A program made the position numbers and the translations under genes. Shown piece by piece: positions 34,857 through 46,434 of a stretch of 64,000 bases of DNA (its first letter is position 1; each line of letters opens with the position of its first letter). Location of the stretch: contig NC_070565.1 of the NCBI RefSeq assembly GCF_026914185.1, positions 3,658,001-3,722,000 on the forward strand, written 5' to 3'. Below the pieces are notes generated by a model, which was given only the letters and a program-made list of their open reading frames with translations, was not told the DNA's origin and did no database searches. The DNA comes from Puccinia triticina (Eukaryota; Basidiomycota; Pucciniomycetes; Pucciniales; Pucciniaceae).

Positions 34857-37800
34857 TTCACACCCTTGGAACCAAAGATGAACTAAAGGACACCACTGGT
34901 TGATGCTGAACCCAAAGCTTCCAGCAAGTTATCAAGCCTGTTCCCCCTTACACAACTAAAAAAGCAATGGAAAATATTGTCTACTTTGAGATGCTCCCCA
35001 GCCACATTGCAGCAGCAATCAAGAAAACATGGAGCAGAGGATTGAAGAAATGCAATGCCTCTCCTCTTCCCATCCCTATACAGAGATACCCAACTGGATA
35101 GCAGGTATCTCTGGACCCATCCTGTGACCCAACCCAACCCAGTAGCTTTCTGGGTATTGCCTGAGCTTTGGGGTCTGGGTCAGAGCCTTTGGCTGTAGGT
35201 TGAGCCCATATGCAACAGCTTTAATGCTGTTCCACTATTTTTTCCCTTTTTCAAAAAAATCTATTGTATTTAGAGGAAACTGGGTGAATTTTTTTCTCTT
35301 TTTTTTAGGGTGGGCCCTGTTTGTGAATTTAATAACAGACCTACTTTGTGCATAAGAGGAAAACTTTTTGAACACCACATTGACTGTCTCCTGAAGCCAA
35401 CACCACTGTGTGCGCAAGCTGAAAATTACTTTGCGGACAGAAAAGAAGGAGATGGTATTTCCAGACTTTTTTTTTGATAAATCAAAAGGCCTTCCTTGTA
35501 CCCTTCCAAAACTATCAGATTTTTGGATGCATCCTTATGATGCAAAAAGAATCTGCACAAAGTAGGTCTGTTGAAGAAAACTTATATTTGAGAAAGATTA
35601 CTTGCCTTCTAAAAATACAATTTCAAATCAACTTTTGAAAATGATATAAAGAGAGAAATTTAGTATTATAATACTGAGAAAACTGGAATATGTCAAAATC
35701 TAAAAGTTGAACTTGACTGAAATTTAATTGTAGAAATGGAGAAATATTACTTGGCTTCTAAAAGTGTAATTTTAAAGCTTAAGCAGCTTTGGAAAATGAT
35801 ATGTAGAGGAAAATCTGGTAGTACTATAAATTAAATGAATAATGAGAAAACTGGAATAGGTCAAAATATAGAATTTGAACTGGAAAAAGGATCATTATCC
35901 TAAGTTTTTCTAGGCAGGGGTCGCAGGCTTACAGAGCCCCTGAAAAAAACCATCTGGTAGCTTGGAGAACATTTCGCCGTCCTGTGATATAAAATGGAGC
36001 TTAGCTAAGATTACAGCTACAAGAGCAAGGAGATGGTTGGAATTTCAACACAAGGATAAAAAAAACTCACCAAACCACCGGGGCCAAGACCTGGGCCAAA
36101 CTGTGGTTCAAATTGGATTTAGCTTGGATTATAGGCAGCAAGGAGCTGATTGGAATTTCAAGCCAGGGATTTTAGAGAGAATACAAAACAACACATACCG
36201 CAAAACGCACTTTAACGTCGCAGCACCGGGCCTTCAAATTGTCTGTTGCAGGTGATTTGGCTGCACTCTTACTGCAGTCAAATTTTGTTTGGGCTTTATC
36301 TGTAAATAACCCAAAACTTACTGTGATAACAAAATGGAAGTGATTAGCCAACAGAGCAAAACAAGACTAATTCAATCCTACCAATAAAATTGCCTGGCTT
36401 GAAGGTATCCCAGTTAAAATGGGATAACCTGAACCAAGGCAATTTTTCTGGCAGTGAATTTGGTTGGGTGCAGTACACTGCAGCTCCAAGCAGGGAGATT
36501 GATCCTATAGTTTCTGTTAGAATTAAAACATAGGCTTACGTGCAAGAGGCGCAGGTGGTTGCCCAACATCTGTTCTGATCGTGAGGCATGCCAGCTGATT
36601 ACCCTTGGGACATGCTCTTGCAACTTTTGGAGTGAGCGTCCCCACGGCTTCAGTAGTTTGTCCCTAGAGCATGATTGCCAACAGAACTGAAGGGAGAATT
36701 TGAGACAGCTGCATTCTCGAGTGTGCTGCTGCGTATGGGGGTTGTCGAGATGTTGATACGCAGACGGATGCTTTGGCGTTTTTGGAGGAAAATTGAAGCA
36801 CTTGAGTAACTTTTGGAAGTAAGTGGTGATGGTGTAGATATTTTGTGTGGTTGTGGAACACTCTTTATATCTGCAGGAGGGCTACCTGAGACCATCCGTC
36901 GTCAATTGCCCCTGCAACCAAAAAGGCCAGGATGCGACCCCCTTTAGCATCTTGTTTTCGGTTCTTGAGACTGCCAAGAAATCTCCCCCGGTGGTTGGTT
37001 TGGAAGGGTGTTTGTACATCAGTAGTGCAGATACAGAGCATGGTTGTCTCAAAACTCAAATGCCGACGTCGAGCAACGGGTTTTGATGATTGTTGCAAAC
37101 TTCGTCGCGTCCGGCTCCGGTCTCCAAACGCCGAGCAAACAGACCCGAGGAATTCACTCGACGACAATTGAGGAAAGGCCGTGTACATAGCCAGTGCAGG
37201 GTGCCTTGAGGCTTCTTATATGAACTCTCAATTACAATGCAAGGATGTATCGGATAATACCAGAAAAGGGTGAAGGGACGCAATCTGATAACAATTATAA
37301 TCAATGAGTCAATTTGCTCCATTTAACAACGAAGCGGATAACAATATATGGATGAGTCAAGTTGTTTCTCTTGATAACAATGTGATGAATGAGTCAAGTT
37401 GTTCCTCTCAACAACAACAATCCCTTATGAAAATATAATCAATACATTTTTGAGGCCGTTCGGCGGGACAAGCAGTACATTACCACAGGGGGGTAACATT
37501 TCTGAGAGGAAGACACTGGATAGGGGGAGAAGTGGCGAACTAGCTATTCGTAGGAAAAGCCTCCCTGCCAAAATGACAACAGCTCCCCGGCCAAGAATAC
37601 ATGATTGCACAAGCCCTACATAAAATTGCTTCACGACAGCCCGGTCAGCTGTCGCAGCTCTTGCCATCCACTCCAGTGACTTTATTTGAGCTTCTTTTTA
37701 TCTCAGTACACTCTGTACCACTAGAGAAGCTTCTGGGAAGATGTTTATGTACATATCCTGGATTGGTTTGCACATGCTATGCATGTTGTATCTTGTCACT

Positions 37801-38352
37801 TCAGTCGAGCTCACCAGCAGCAAGCTGGCACTGCTGGCACTCGATCAGCTGGGGCCGATTTGATTTATGTATCTTATCTCTTGGAGTGCAGTCTTTGAGT
37901 TGTTTTTTGATATTCGTACTACAGAAAACCGACTCGGCACATGTCTTAAACGTTTTCTGGCACGTGTCGGTCGGAATAAGTTGATCTAAGGGTTTTTTGT
38001 CCATGTCAAGATGGAGCGATTCGGTTGTCTCTGACAACTCCTGTTATAACGTCGCGGTCTATAACTGACAGGACACGGTTCCAAGCTGTTCCCAAGACCT
38101 TCCAGTCAGCTAGCAATCGAATGTCCTCGGACATGCCTCCGCCAACCCACTCCAACACCAAGAAAATTTGATTAAGGTCGAGGATGAATGTGTTGCAACG
38201 TTACATGAATGCCAAAAATCAACTAGCTGGCTTTACCTAGTCCTCTGCGGTCGAGAATCATTGGTCAGCGCCATTTCAAGTCAAGAAACTATCGTGTGTT
38301 GGGAACCGAGTCATAGGGATGAGGTACGGCGTGCGTGGTGGATCGCTTGGAG
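34857..38352. repeat. Gene-poor region with degenerate tandem repeats
   Basis: Two ~145-bp diverged copies lie at about 35600-35715 and 35748-35880 (shared GAGAAAACTGGAATA and TCAAAAT). An AACCCA/TGGGTT-word patch is at 35105-35195. A short degenerate tandem repeat around GATGAGTCAAGTTGTT occupies about 37240-37425. A minus-strand frame at 36865-37188 starts with Met and encodes 107 residues, but shows no motif or partner exon, so it is not called a gene. Confidence 0.45.
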
Positions 38353-38360
38353 CATAAATA
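38353..38360 (+). promoter_or_regulatory. Probable TATA box
   Basis: CATAAATA lies in a GC-mixed context about 390 nt before the ATG of the small secreted protein. Downstream are two copies of AATCACTCTCCTTA (about 38397-38425), which may mark the 5' leader. A leader intron is possible. Confidence 0.4.
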
Positions 38361-38746
38361 CCCGATGGTTCGTGGAGCTTTGAAGCAGTCAATCACACAA
38401 TCACTCTCCTTAATCACTCTCCTTAGTCCTCAGCTTCCATCCAACCACTTACAACACTCGTTCTCATTCTTTTGAACATTATTATTATCCTGAGCTCGTG
38501 GGCCATTTCGTATGCTTGATGATTGATCCTCGTTTTAGCGCTAAGCTCTTGTTTTTTGCGCGCATCTTCATCTTCATAGAATTCGGCGAAGGTAATCTAA
38601 CCCCTGTCTGAGAATACGGAGTCCCTCCATCAATATCTTCCTGATCTCGTGAGCCATTTTGAATTCTTGACTCGTCTCCGGGGCCCATAGATTATTAACC
38701 AAGCAATTGTTTTGACCTCATCTCCACAGAATCCACGACGCTCAAC

Positions 38747-38929
38747 ATGCAAACGTTCCATGGAATCAGATCCGCAGTGGTTATCCTCTTCGTCATGATA
38801 GCGACCGTCCAATTCGCTGTGGCTCGACCTGCGGGCGCGGTTTGTACGAATGGGACGTGTGTCCATGAACCTCATGGATACAGCGGGCGAGGTTGCAACG
38901 CTCACAATGGTTGTTCTCATACACACTAG
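38747..38929 (+). CDS. Small cysteine- and histidine-rich secreted peptide, 60 aa
   Basis: This is a single-exon frame. Residues 1-26 are a textbook signal peptide (basic start, hydrophobic AVVILFVMIATVQFAVA, cleavage before RPAG). The mature ~34 residues contain four Cys in C-x4-C and C-x5-C spacing, six His and several Gly, and end C-S-H-T-H. No homologue is recognised. Size, secretion signal and paired cysteines fit apoplastic effector-like or antimicrobial-like peptides. The His-rich tail could bind metal. The upstream TATA-like box and long leader support it being a real gene, but at this length chance cannot be excluded. Confidence 0.6.
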   Translation: MQTFHGIRSAVVILFVMIATVQFAVARPAGAVCTNGTCVHEPHGYSGRGCNAHNGCSHTH

Positions 38930-39688
38930 GACATGCGATGATTTTCGGCTCAGCGTTAGAACTTTCTTTTCCGAATTCACCTCAAATAATAAAACACATT
39001 GTCGAGCTTTATGAACAATGGCTGTTGCCATCAATTTTGCGCCATTGAGAGTGCAAGGACGCAACCTTAGCTGAGTTCCATGATCGGGCCATAGAAGGAG
39101 GGACTTCGCCCTAGCTCGTCCAATTTCTTCTTTTTTTGTCTTTTTTCTCTGCCCGTTCTTTTCAGCGCCTGAATCTGATTTTTTTAAGAGAGAAAAGAAA
39201 ACGCAGAAGCGCAGAAAACGGGCGACATGTGTGTCCAAAGGATAACTTGATGCCCTGTTCAATCAATATCCCTGCAAAAAAAACCCATGCACTTCATTTT
39301 TGTGTTGTGTTTTGTTTTAGGACTTGATGGACTTGCTGAAGTGATATGGCCTCAGGAACGTGGCAGCCAGGTCGGCCGAGGCAGGCGGACAACTGTGGCC
39401 ATCCATATGTCTGGTAACTCGGATATGAGCAGAGATATTTATATGATAATAATTTGAAAAGAGATACGAAAATCTTCACTTTGCCCTCGCTGTATGTATT
39501 TTGCGAGATGCCCCTTGGGAGGGCCGCTTGGCGACACCGCTCTCGCACCTGCGATCGCGGGTCTTCCAGCCAAGAACAAGGAGGCCGCAACGAGTTCAAC
39601 ATTTTGGTGGTCCCTTGGAGCTGGCAAAACCCCTTCGAGGAACAAACGGGCGGGCGCGCCGAAAAGATGCATAACCCCAGGCATGTAT
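38930..39688. other. Intergenic
   Basis: An AATAAAACAC sequence at about 38988 may be the poly(A) signal for the small secreted peptide. The rest holds overlapping frames without features. Confidence 0.35.
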
Positions 39689-39829
39689 CTAACTTAACAC
39701 AAGACCCTCTTCGGAGGGCCTGGTGCAGCCTGGCTGGCGCGGAGCGCCCCTCGCGAAGCGAGCCTCCTCCGGAGGGTCCCTGCAGGACGGCGTCCCCCCT
39801 CCACAAAGAGAGGGTCTTAGTTAAGTTAG
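39689..39829. mobile_element. 141-bp MITE with CTAACTTAAC inverted termini
   Basis: The start CTAACTTAACACAAGACCCTC is matched by the end, reverse complement CTAACTTAACTAAGACCCTC. The interior is GC-rich and itself palindromic, with CTCGCGAAGCGAG and CTCCGGAGG at the centre. No unambiguous target-site duplication is visible. It is non-coding. Confidence 0.7.
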
Positions 39830-40306
39830 GGCATATATGCGCGGAAAAACGCGGTGGTTAAGGCGCGTGCTTCTTTGCTTGCTTACAGGAAAGAAAAGAA
39901 AGCGAAAACCAAAGCGAAAAGCTCCGTCTAAGAAAACAAAAAAAGAGCAGTTTATTCACACACCACACACACACCTACACACAACCATGTGATAAGAGTG
40001 GATTTCATTCGTTATAAGTAGCTTATATATATGATAGGAACAACATGCCTAATACTGCAAAAAAAAGGGAAAAGTGGGGAAGAAAAGTCTAGAAAGAAGA
40101 CGGAGGAAGGTGGCGACGGCGCGGGGACCTCTAAGCAACGGAATCTACGCAAACACAATGACAAACAAACAAAAGATCTAGAGGGAGAAGGAAGGACAGA
40201 GATGTGCAGTCGCCTGATCAAACAAAAAAGAACGCCCCGTTCCCGCACAAAAACAAAACAAAAAAACAGTGTATAAGGAAAAAAGAGAGAAAAGAGAGGG
40301 GGTGGG
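39830..40306. other. 3' region of the deubiquitinase gene
   Basis: A-rich in plus-strand reading, so T-rich after the minus-strand stop, which is consistent with a 3' UTR. No gene is recognised. Confidence 0.4.
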
Positions 40307-43300
40307 TCAAGAAGCGTCGGAGGATTTTCTACGGAGGAAGAAGAAGTCGGCGATCGAGCCTGAGGAGGGGACAGGATGGGAGCCGGAGAGGGGTTTTGGG
40401 GCAGGCGCGGCAGCGGGGGGGAGGTCGGCGGGGGGGATCGAGGAGGGTCTGGCGGTGGACGCAGGGAGGCGGGGGTTTCTGGCGAAAGCGGAGACAGGGC
40501 CGGACGCAGGGTACGACAAGGGTGGAGGAAGCGGGTGGGGCGTGGGGCGGGGGTCGGGGGGTGGAGGCCCGGGCACGAGACGGGGAGAGGGGATGGAGGC
40601 AGGAGGACCCGAGGTGGAGCCGGAGGCGCTGCGGAACCGGCCGTGGCCGCGGCCGTCTTGGATCCCCGGAAGCCCCGGCTGGTGGGACGGGGACAGAGGG
40701 GCGACTGGGTGCGAGGCCTCGTGGGGCGAATGGGCGCGGGAGAGCTTGAGCTGGGTGGCCAGCCTTGCCGTCGTCGACGACGACGTCGTCGGGAGGGTCG
40801 GGGTCGTCGGCGTCTTCACAGAAGAAGAGGAGGACGAAAGATCTTTGGGGGTGTTGTGGATGATGGAGATGTGGTCGTGGAGGAGCTTGGAGTTCAAGGA
40901 GCGGTCTTTGAGCGCCTTAAGCTTGTGTTTGACGGCGATCTTGTTGGCCTTCTCGCTGGCCTTCTTGATCTCGCGCTGCTGTTTCTCGGTCAGACTAGCG
41001 GTTGCGGGTGGCTTCTGGGCGCCCTTGAGGATAGGACACGCGGCGATGGATGGGGAGGAAGGGGCGGGAGAGGAGGTGGGGTGGGGGCTGGCGCCGATGA
41101 ACGCGGAGGGATGGCAGATGGAGGAGGGGAAGACCGAGTGGACCGAGTTCCGTTGGCTGGGCGGGAGCGAGTTGGCCCCGTTGTAACTCGGCCCAGCGCC
41201 CGTCGGATGATCGAGCGCAGTCGAGAGACTGTGTCGGTAACTTGCCGTGATCGGCCGAGGCGAGAAGAAGTGTTGTTGTGGGTGGCGGTGTTTGTCGGTG
41301 GGATCGGGTCCGAGGGGAGAGGAGAGGATGGGCTGATGGTAGTAGTGGCCAGGAGTGTTCCGGGCGACGTGCTCGTGGGAGGTTAGTCCGAGGCCCAAAG
41401 GATCAGCCCCAGTAGCAGCAGCAATGATGGGGCTCGTCGAGTGCGGGGACGGATCGGCCGTCGGGGGTGGCTGGACGGGCGAGGTGGTGGTGGTGGAGGA
41501 CTTCTTGCGTCTCAAGAACTTGGCCGAGAACTTGCGATGCAGTTTGGGGGCAGAGGAGGCGGATTGGGGCTTGCTAGGATGGCCGTTACTCGGCGGGCTC
41601 GTCAACGGACTGGTTGGCAGGAAGGCAACAAAGTTCGACCTGCTCGAGACCTCGTCATGCATCTTGGGCGAGGGCAGATTGGGGATCGTCCGAACTGGAG
41701 CACTCGGGGACACGCTCTTCGGGAGCGAAGGTCCGGTCTGGAAGGGTGATAGAAGCCCCCCCGAGTCGGGACTAGATTGGGGAGAGAAACGGACATCGAT
41801 CGGGTTGGGTGCTAGATGAGAACCTGATCGGGACAGTGAGGAGAACTTGGTGGCAGTCGAAGGCGACCTGGATACCATGCCGGCTCCACTGAATTTCCGC
41901 TGATGAGATTGGAGGGTTGTGCTGGGATGATTGCCCCCCAGCTGGGGCGATGGCTGGCTGGCTAGCTCAGGTGGCTTGGAGTTATTTGTAGACGTCGACA
42001 GATCGCCCCGATCGCTCGTTGAGGATGGTAAGGGATGAGTGTTATTCGAGGAGGAGCTAGAGAGGCCTGACGAGAAGGGCACCGAGTTTTTCCGCGTGCG
42101 CTCGGCGGATGATGGAGGCTGGAAACCGTTCCATGTGGCGAGTTGAGGGAGCTCTTTCTTGAGCTCTGTAGCAGCGTGCGAAGAGCTGTGCGCACTGAAC
42201 AGTCCACCCTGGGAGCTATCGTCGAGCGTCGGAATAATCTCGTCACTATCCTCGGTCCCCACCTCTGAGTCATCTTCCACATCTTCAGGCTCGGGGGGCA
42301 CGCCCATCAGATCCATCAGGTCCAGATCGGTGGCTTGGTAGAAGAGCACGTAGCCGCTGCCGACACTCGGAGTATCCCCGTAGTACTTTTGGATGTCTCG
42401 CTCTTCGATCCGCGTCACCACATTGTCGTCAAAGAGTAGCCATTGGCCGTGCGACTTGAGGATCGTCACGTAATGGCCATGATGGGGCCCCCTGATGAAA
42501 GAGTACGAATCAGTGAGCAGCCCGACTTTTGTAAGGCAAACAAGAAAGAAACGGTGAATGAGAGTGATGGTGTGAAGGCAGACTAACGCGCCTATGTGCA
42601 CCACGATGGCCCACAACTCATACAATCGATCGGGGTCTTGGATGTCGTCGGTGGTGTTGAAAAGCTTAAGTTCGAAGGGGAAGACGACGCGGTAGCTGAG
42701 CTTGGTATATCGTTGCAAGTTTTCTTGGTATTTGAAGCGTTTTAGATGGAGCGCGAGGACGTTCGGGAGTTTCTTGATTTTCATCCTGTCACCAAACCAT
42801 TCTTTTTTGAGTTAATTTTTTCTTCCGTTTCAGATAGTGAGAAAAGATCTACCTTTTCTCAGCCTCTTGTAAGCCGCAACATTGATCGCAGGAGAATTTA
42901 TTCTTTTGGCAGAGCATTTCACTAGCACTAAATTGACGCAGACAGGCGGTCAAACTGGTGTTTTGATGGATATTGATCGACAGATCGAGGAAGCTTTCAT
43001 CGCGCTGAGTAACAGTCTCACATGTCAAGCATTTGGTCTCATTAGTCAGGACGCCTTCGAACAGTTTGTGGACCCAGGTAGAGCGTGGATGGGCGAGTGT
43101 TACAGATGGTGTGTTGTTGTTGTTGTTGTTGTTGGATTTCTGGAGGGAGGGCGGTGTGGGTTCGAGTAAGGATGAGCGTTCGTCCTCCTGGCGTTTCTTC
43201 TCCTGTTCTGCAAACACATCTTCGGCGACCGAGTTGACGAGATAGTTGAGGAACTCGTGTGCATCCTGGTGCATCGTCGACCGAAAGAGCTCGTTGTAGC

Positions 43301-44347
43301 GCTTGAGCGTCGTGATGAACGCCTGGGGTGCTACCGCGCCGACCGAATTAGGCTGAGCAGAGATGTGGCGGAAGAGATCGCGTAGGGATGAGCAGATCGT
43401 CGGATCTGGTTGGTCGGGGTCGGCCTGCAGGGGGGTACTAGTTTGGTTTCGGCTGCTGCTGCTGGAGGGGTTTGCGGATGGGAGATGGAATTTGCCGACG
43501 CCGCCTTGGTCGAAATCGGCTGCAGCCCAGTTGCGTTTGGTATGGTTGGCTGGTGTGGGGATCGAAGTCTTTGGAGGGGCTGATGGGTGATTCTGGGTGC
43601 CATAGAGGGTGTTGGGGTCGGTTTTGAGATGGATCTTGGGAGGCTGCGGCTGCTGCTGGGAATGAGCTGGCGATGAGGTTGATGATGGTGTGAGGGTCTT
43701 GGTGAGCAGGAGCTGGTTGCTCTTGGAGCGAGGACGGGTGGTGGTGGTGGGCGAGGGTGAGGGTGAGGATGAGGGTGGTGGATTTGATTGTTGCTGGTTC
43801 CTTCTTTGGAGGGTATCTAGTCCGAGGCCTGTTGACTTTGATCTGACATGGTTTTTCGAATGGTTCGATGAGGGTGATTCTGATGAGGGGGGGATCCTGG
43901 GGTTTGGGAGCTGCTGCTGGGTGAGTGAGTGGGGTGATGAGGAGCTGGATTGGCTGGCTGCTGGCTGCTGGCTGGCTGGGGGGAGTAGAGGGTCTGCGGA
44001 TGAGAGTTCGAGTAGCTGGCGAAATGGTTTGCAGAAGTAGAGTGCTTGGAGGACTGAGTTGGCGTAGCTGGATAAGCGCCAATCAGTTATGGTTTCAAGC
44101 TGTACTGAGAGAGAGGGGGGGCACTGACCACGTGTTGCCGAACTGGAATTGGGGAAGCAGCAGTTTATGAAGTCAGTCAGTCAGTCAGTGGGTGGGTGGG
44201 TGGGCAGTGAGGACCGACGTTTTCCATTCCGAAGTACTTCTCGTCTGAGCCGGCCCACCACTGCTCGTTGCTCGGGTCGTTTGGGTTGAGGTTCTGGGCG
44301 GACTGGCTTGCACTCGAGTTGACGCCGATCCATCGCAGCAGGCTCAT
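40307..44347 (-). CDS. Ubiquitin-specific protease, UBP9/UBP13 (USP12/46) type, 1246 aa
   Basis: Model: complement(join(40307..42491,42588..42785,42853..44067,44129..44142,44219..44347)), 3741 nt. The Cys box [21 protein letters not shown] places catalytic Cys48 across an intron. The sequence FGNT plus two bases of the Cys codon is a 14-nt microexon. Further on are [12 protein letters not shown], the zinc-ribbon pairs CLTC and [18 protein letters not shown], the His box GPHHGHYV (His525) and LFDDNVV. Order and spacing fit the USP12/46 class, which in other organisms works with WD40 cofactors. A low-complexity insertion of about 200 residues (Ser/Pro/Gln-rich) separates the Cys box from QDAHEF. 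A ~680-residue Ser/Pro-rich tail follows, ending with a coiled segment rich in [16 protein letters not shown]. The start is the Met of MSLLRWIG. An in-frame Met 43 codons upstream is possible. Confidence 0.87.
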
Positions 44348-45377
44348 CGTGGGGAGTGGGTGGTTGCTGGCGGGCTGGCGGAGGAAGGGAGGGAGGGAAG
44401 ATAAACTGGGGGTTTTAGGTTTATGTAAGCCACAGCAACAGCCAGAAACCCCCGAACTGCTCATCACCAACAATCACTTCCTCGCTTCTCTAGCCCTGGG
44501 AAATCTACCACAAGCACAGAAGGCAACCCCCCCAAAGTTGAATTAAAGAGCTAGCGGGCATCGTTGGAGCCACACCAAAAAGACTTTTCTTCTGAGGTGG
44601 GAAGTGGGTAGGACAATCTGCGATCCAAACAACAGCCCTAGTTGAACACCACCATGAGGGGGTGTGTGGACTCACATCAAACTTCTGTTGAAGAACAACC
44701 TTGAAACACAACTTGCACAAGGCATGCCTGGCCAACTTTAACCCCCCATAAGATTATGGTGAGTGATAACACAATAGTCATGGTTGCTACAATGTGAGGG
44801 CGGCCCAGACAACACAGCATGGAGTGCTACGTGTCCCACCAAAGCTTTTGGGAGGAGCTGGAGGAAAGATTGCACTAGATGGCCAGTGGGTACCTTTCAC
44901 ATACCCTCCGGCGGGTGCCGTGTGTGGGGCCGGGTATGTGCTTTTGGGCTAAAAGAAACACCAGGTCCCTGTGACACAGTGACAGTGGGCTGTGCACCCA
45001 CCAAAAGCACTCCTCAATGGCCGGTGATCTGGGGTGGCAGTCAAGGTTAGGCAGTGTACTACCCTCTCAATGACCAGGACAGACTGGTCATCAAGAGAGT
45101 ACACAACACCCAATGGCTGGAACACTAGACCAACCATCAAGAGAGTACAGCTCAGGATAAAAGTTGGGTGTGGTCAACCCAAGAGAGACCTAATTATACC
45201 CAACAAAGTCAAAAGACCAATTTCTGACCCAACCTCTTGGTTGGGTTTGGATTTGGCCAGCATATTCAGAACCTGCCCCAGCCCAGCATTTAATCTGATT
45301 TGGGTTTGGGCACTGTTTTCCAACCCAAAGCCAATCTGTTTACATCCTGGTTAAAGCGTAAGCAGTACCTGTGGTAC
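44348..45377. repeat. Intergenic; GACCGGTC-type words at about 45030-45150 and AACCCAA words at 45150-45345
   Basis: A short cluster of CTCAATGACC, GACTGGTCATCAAGAG and related words lies at 45055-45145. From 45155 to 45345 TTGGGTT and AACCCAA recur in both orientations. No gene is recognised. Confidence 0.5.
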
Positions 45378-45531
45378 CAATGCTGAAATAGATACTGTTA
45401 TCACAATGATTTTTTTTCTGCTCTATTTGAATATAGGGGTCATGCAATCCAACAAAACTGGTTTTTAGCCATGCAACTTGGGAGGCAACCCCACATGATA
45501 CAATCTGTCTATAGTATTGGCTTCAGTGTTG
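45378..45531. mobile_element. 154-bp MITE with CAAYRCTGAA termini
   Basis: The left end is CAATGCTGAAATAGATAC and the right end (reverse complement) is CAACACTGAAGCCAATAC. Flanks GTGGTAC (45371-45377) and GTGGTGC (45532-45538) form a 7-bp duplication with one mismatch. The termini belong with the larger CAATAC and TAGCG elements. Confidence 0.65.
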
Positions 45532-46434
45532 GTGGTGCCCACCTAGCCTACTGCTGATGACAGGTTTGCTACCCAGTGGTGTACAAGACAGTGATTTTAC
45601 ACTTGAATTTGGCTGGGTTTGATGAAGTGTGTTGGTTACACCCTTCTCTATATCCCCAGGGAAGAAAAACAAATGTCACAAGACAACAGGTCACATCAGG
45701 TCAAGCTTATCCCACTATCCAGCATCTGGCCCATTATTTATGATTAAAAACCCCTGCAGAGGAAAAAGGGTCCATTGAAGTCTATTGCACTGCAAGAAAC
45801 ACTAGTTGGTGCAAGTTGAAATGTGAGGTACTCCTGTGTAATGGCCATTTTTATCTTGGCCAAGGACTCAAAAATGTTTTTTGCACAGTCACTGTGTATT
45901 GAAGCTTGGTGAACAGCAACCTTTGACAAAGGCTTGTGTATAACCACAAGATTCTTCAAAGATCTTGCATGTCAACTGGCATCAGTATTCAGTTGAACAA
46001 GTTTTTATTGCAATGTTGGCATTGCAACAAGACCAGAAAAGGAGCTGAACCCCAATTTGCACAATATCACCCAACTTCAAGTGAATTTTTTTTTCCTGGT
46101 GTGTGTTTTTCCTACATTGACCAAAACTGTCTGCACTGACATGCGTGTACTGTTGTTTTTGGTTTCAGTGAGTTGTGCAAGCATGATTCAAGTATAAAAG
46201 ACAAATAACTAAATTCTATGTAGATTGTAAGAAAATGTAACAAAAAAGCTAAAAAAAATTGCTCATCACGAGTAATATACAGGATGTGTGACTGAAAAAT
46301 ATGAACCTGTCAAATAGTATAATCAAACCAAATTCAATATAAAAACAATATCTCTAATCCAGCCACTTGTCTCTTTAATTGGTTTCCTATCTCTCCATTT
46401 GACTGTCTGGCTCATTCATATTGTACCTGATAAG

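Noticed and set aside
36865..37322. Two overlapping minus-strand frames of 88-107 codons
   Set aside because: No signal peptide, domain or supporting splice structure; the flanking sequence is degenerate tandem repeat.
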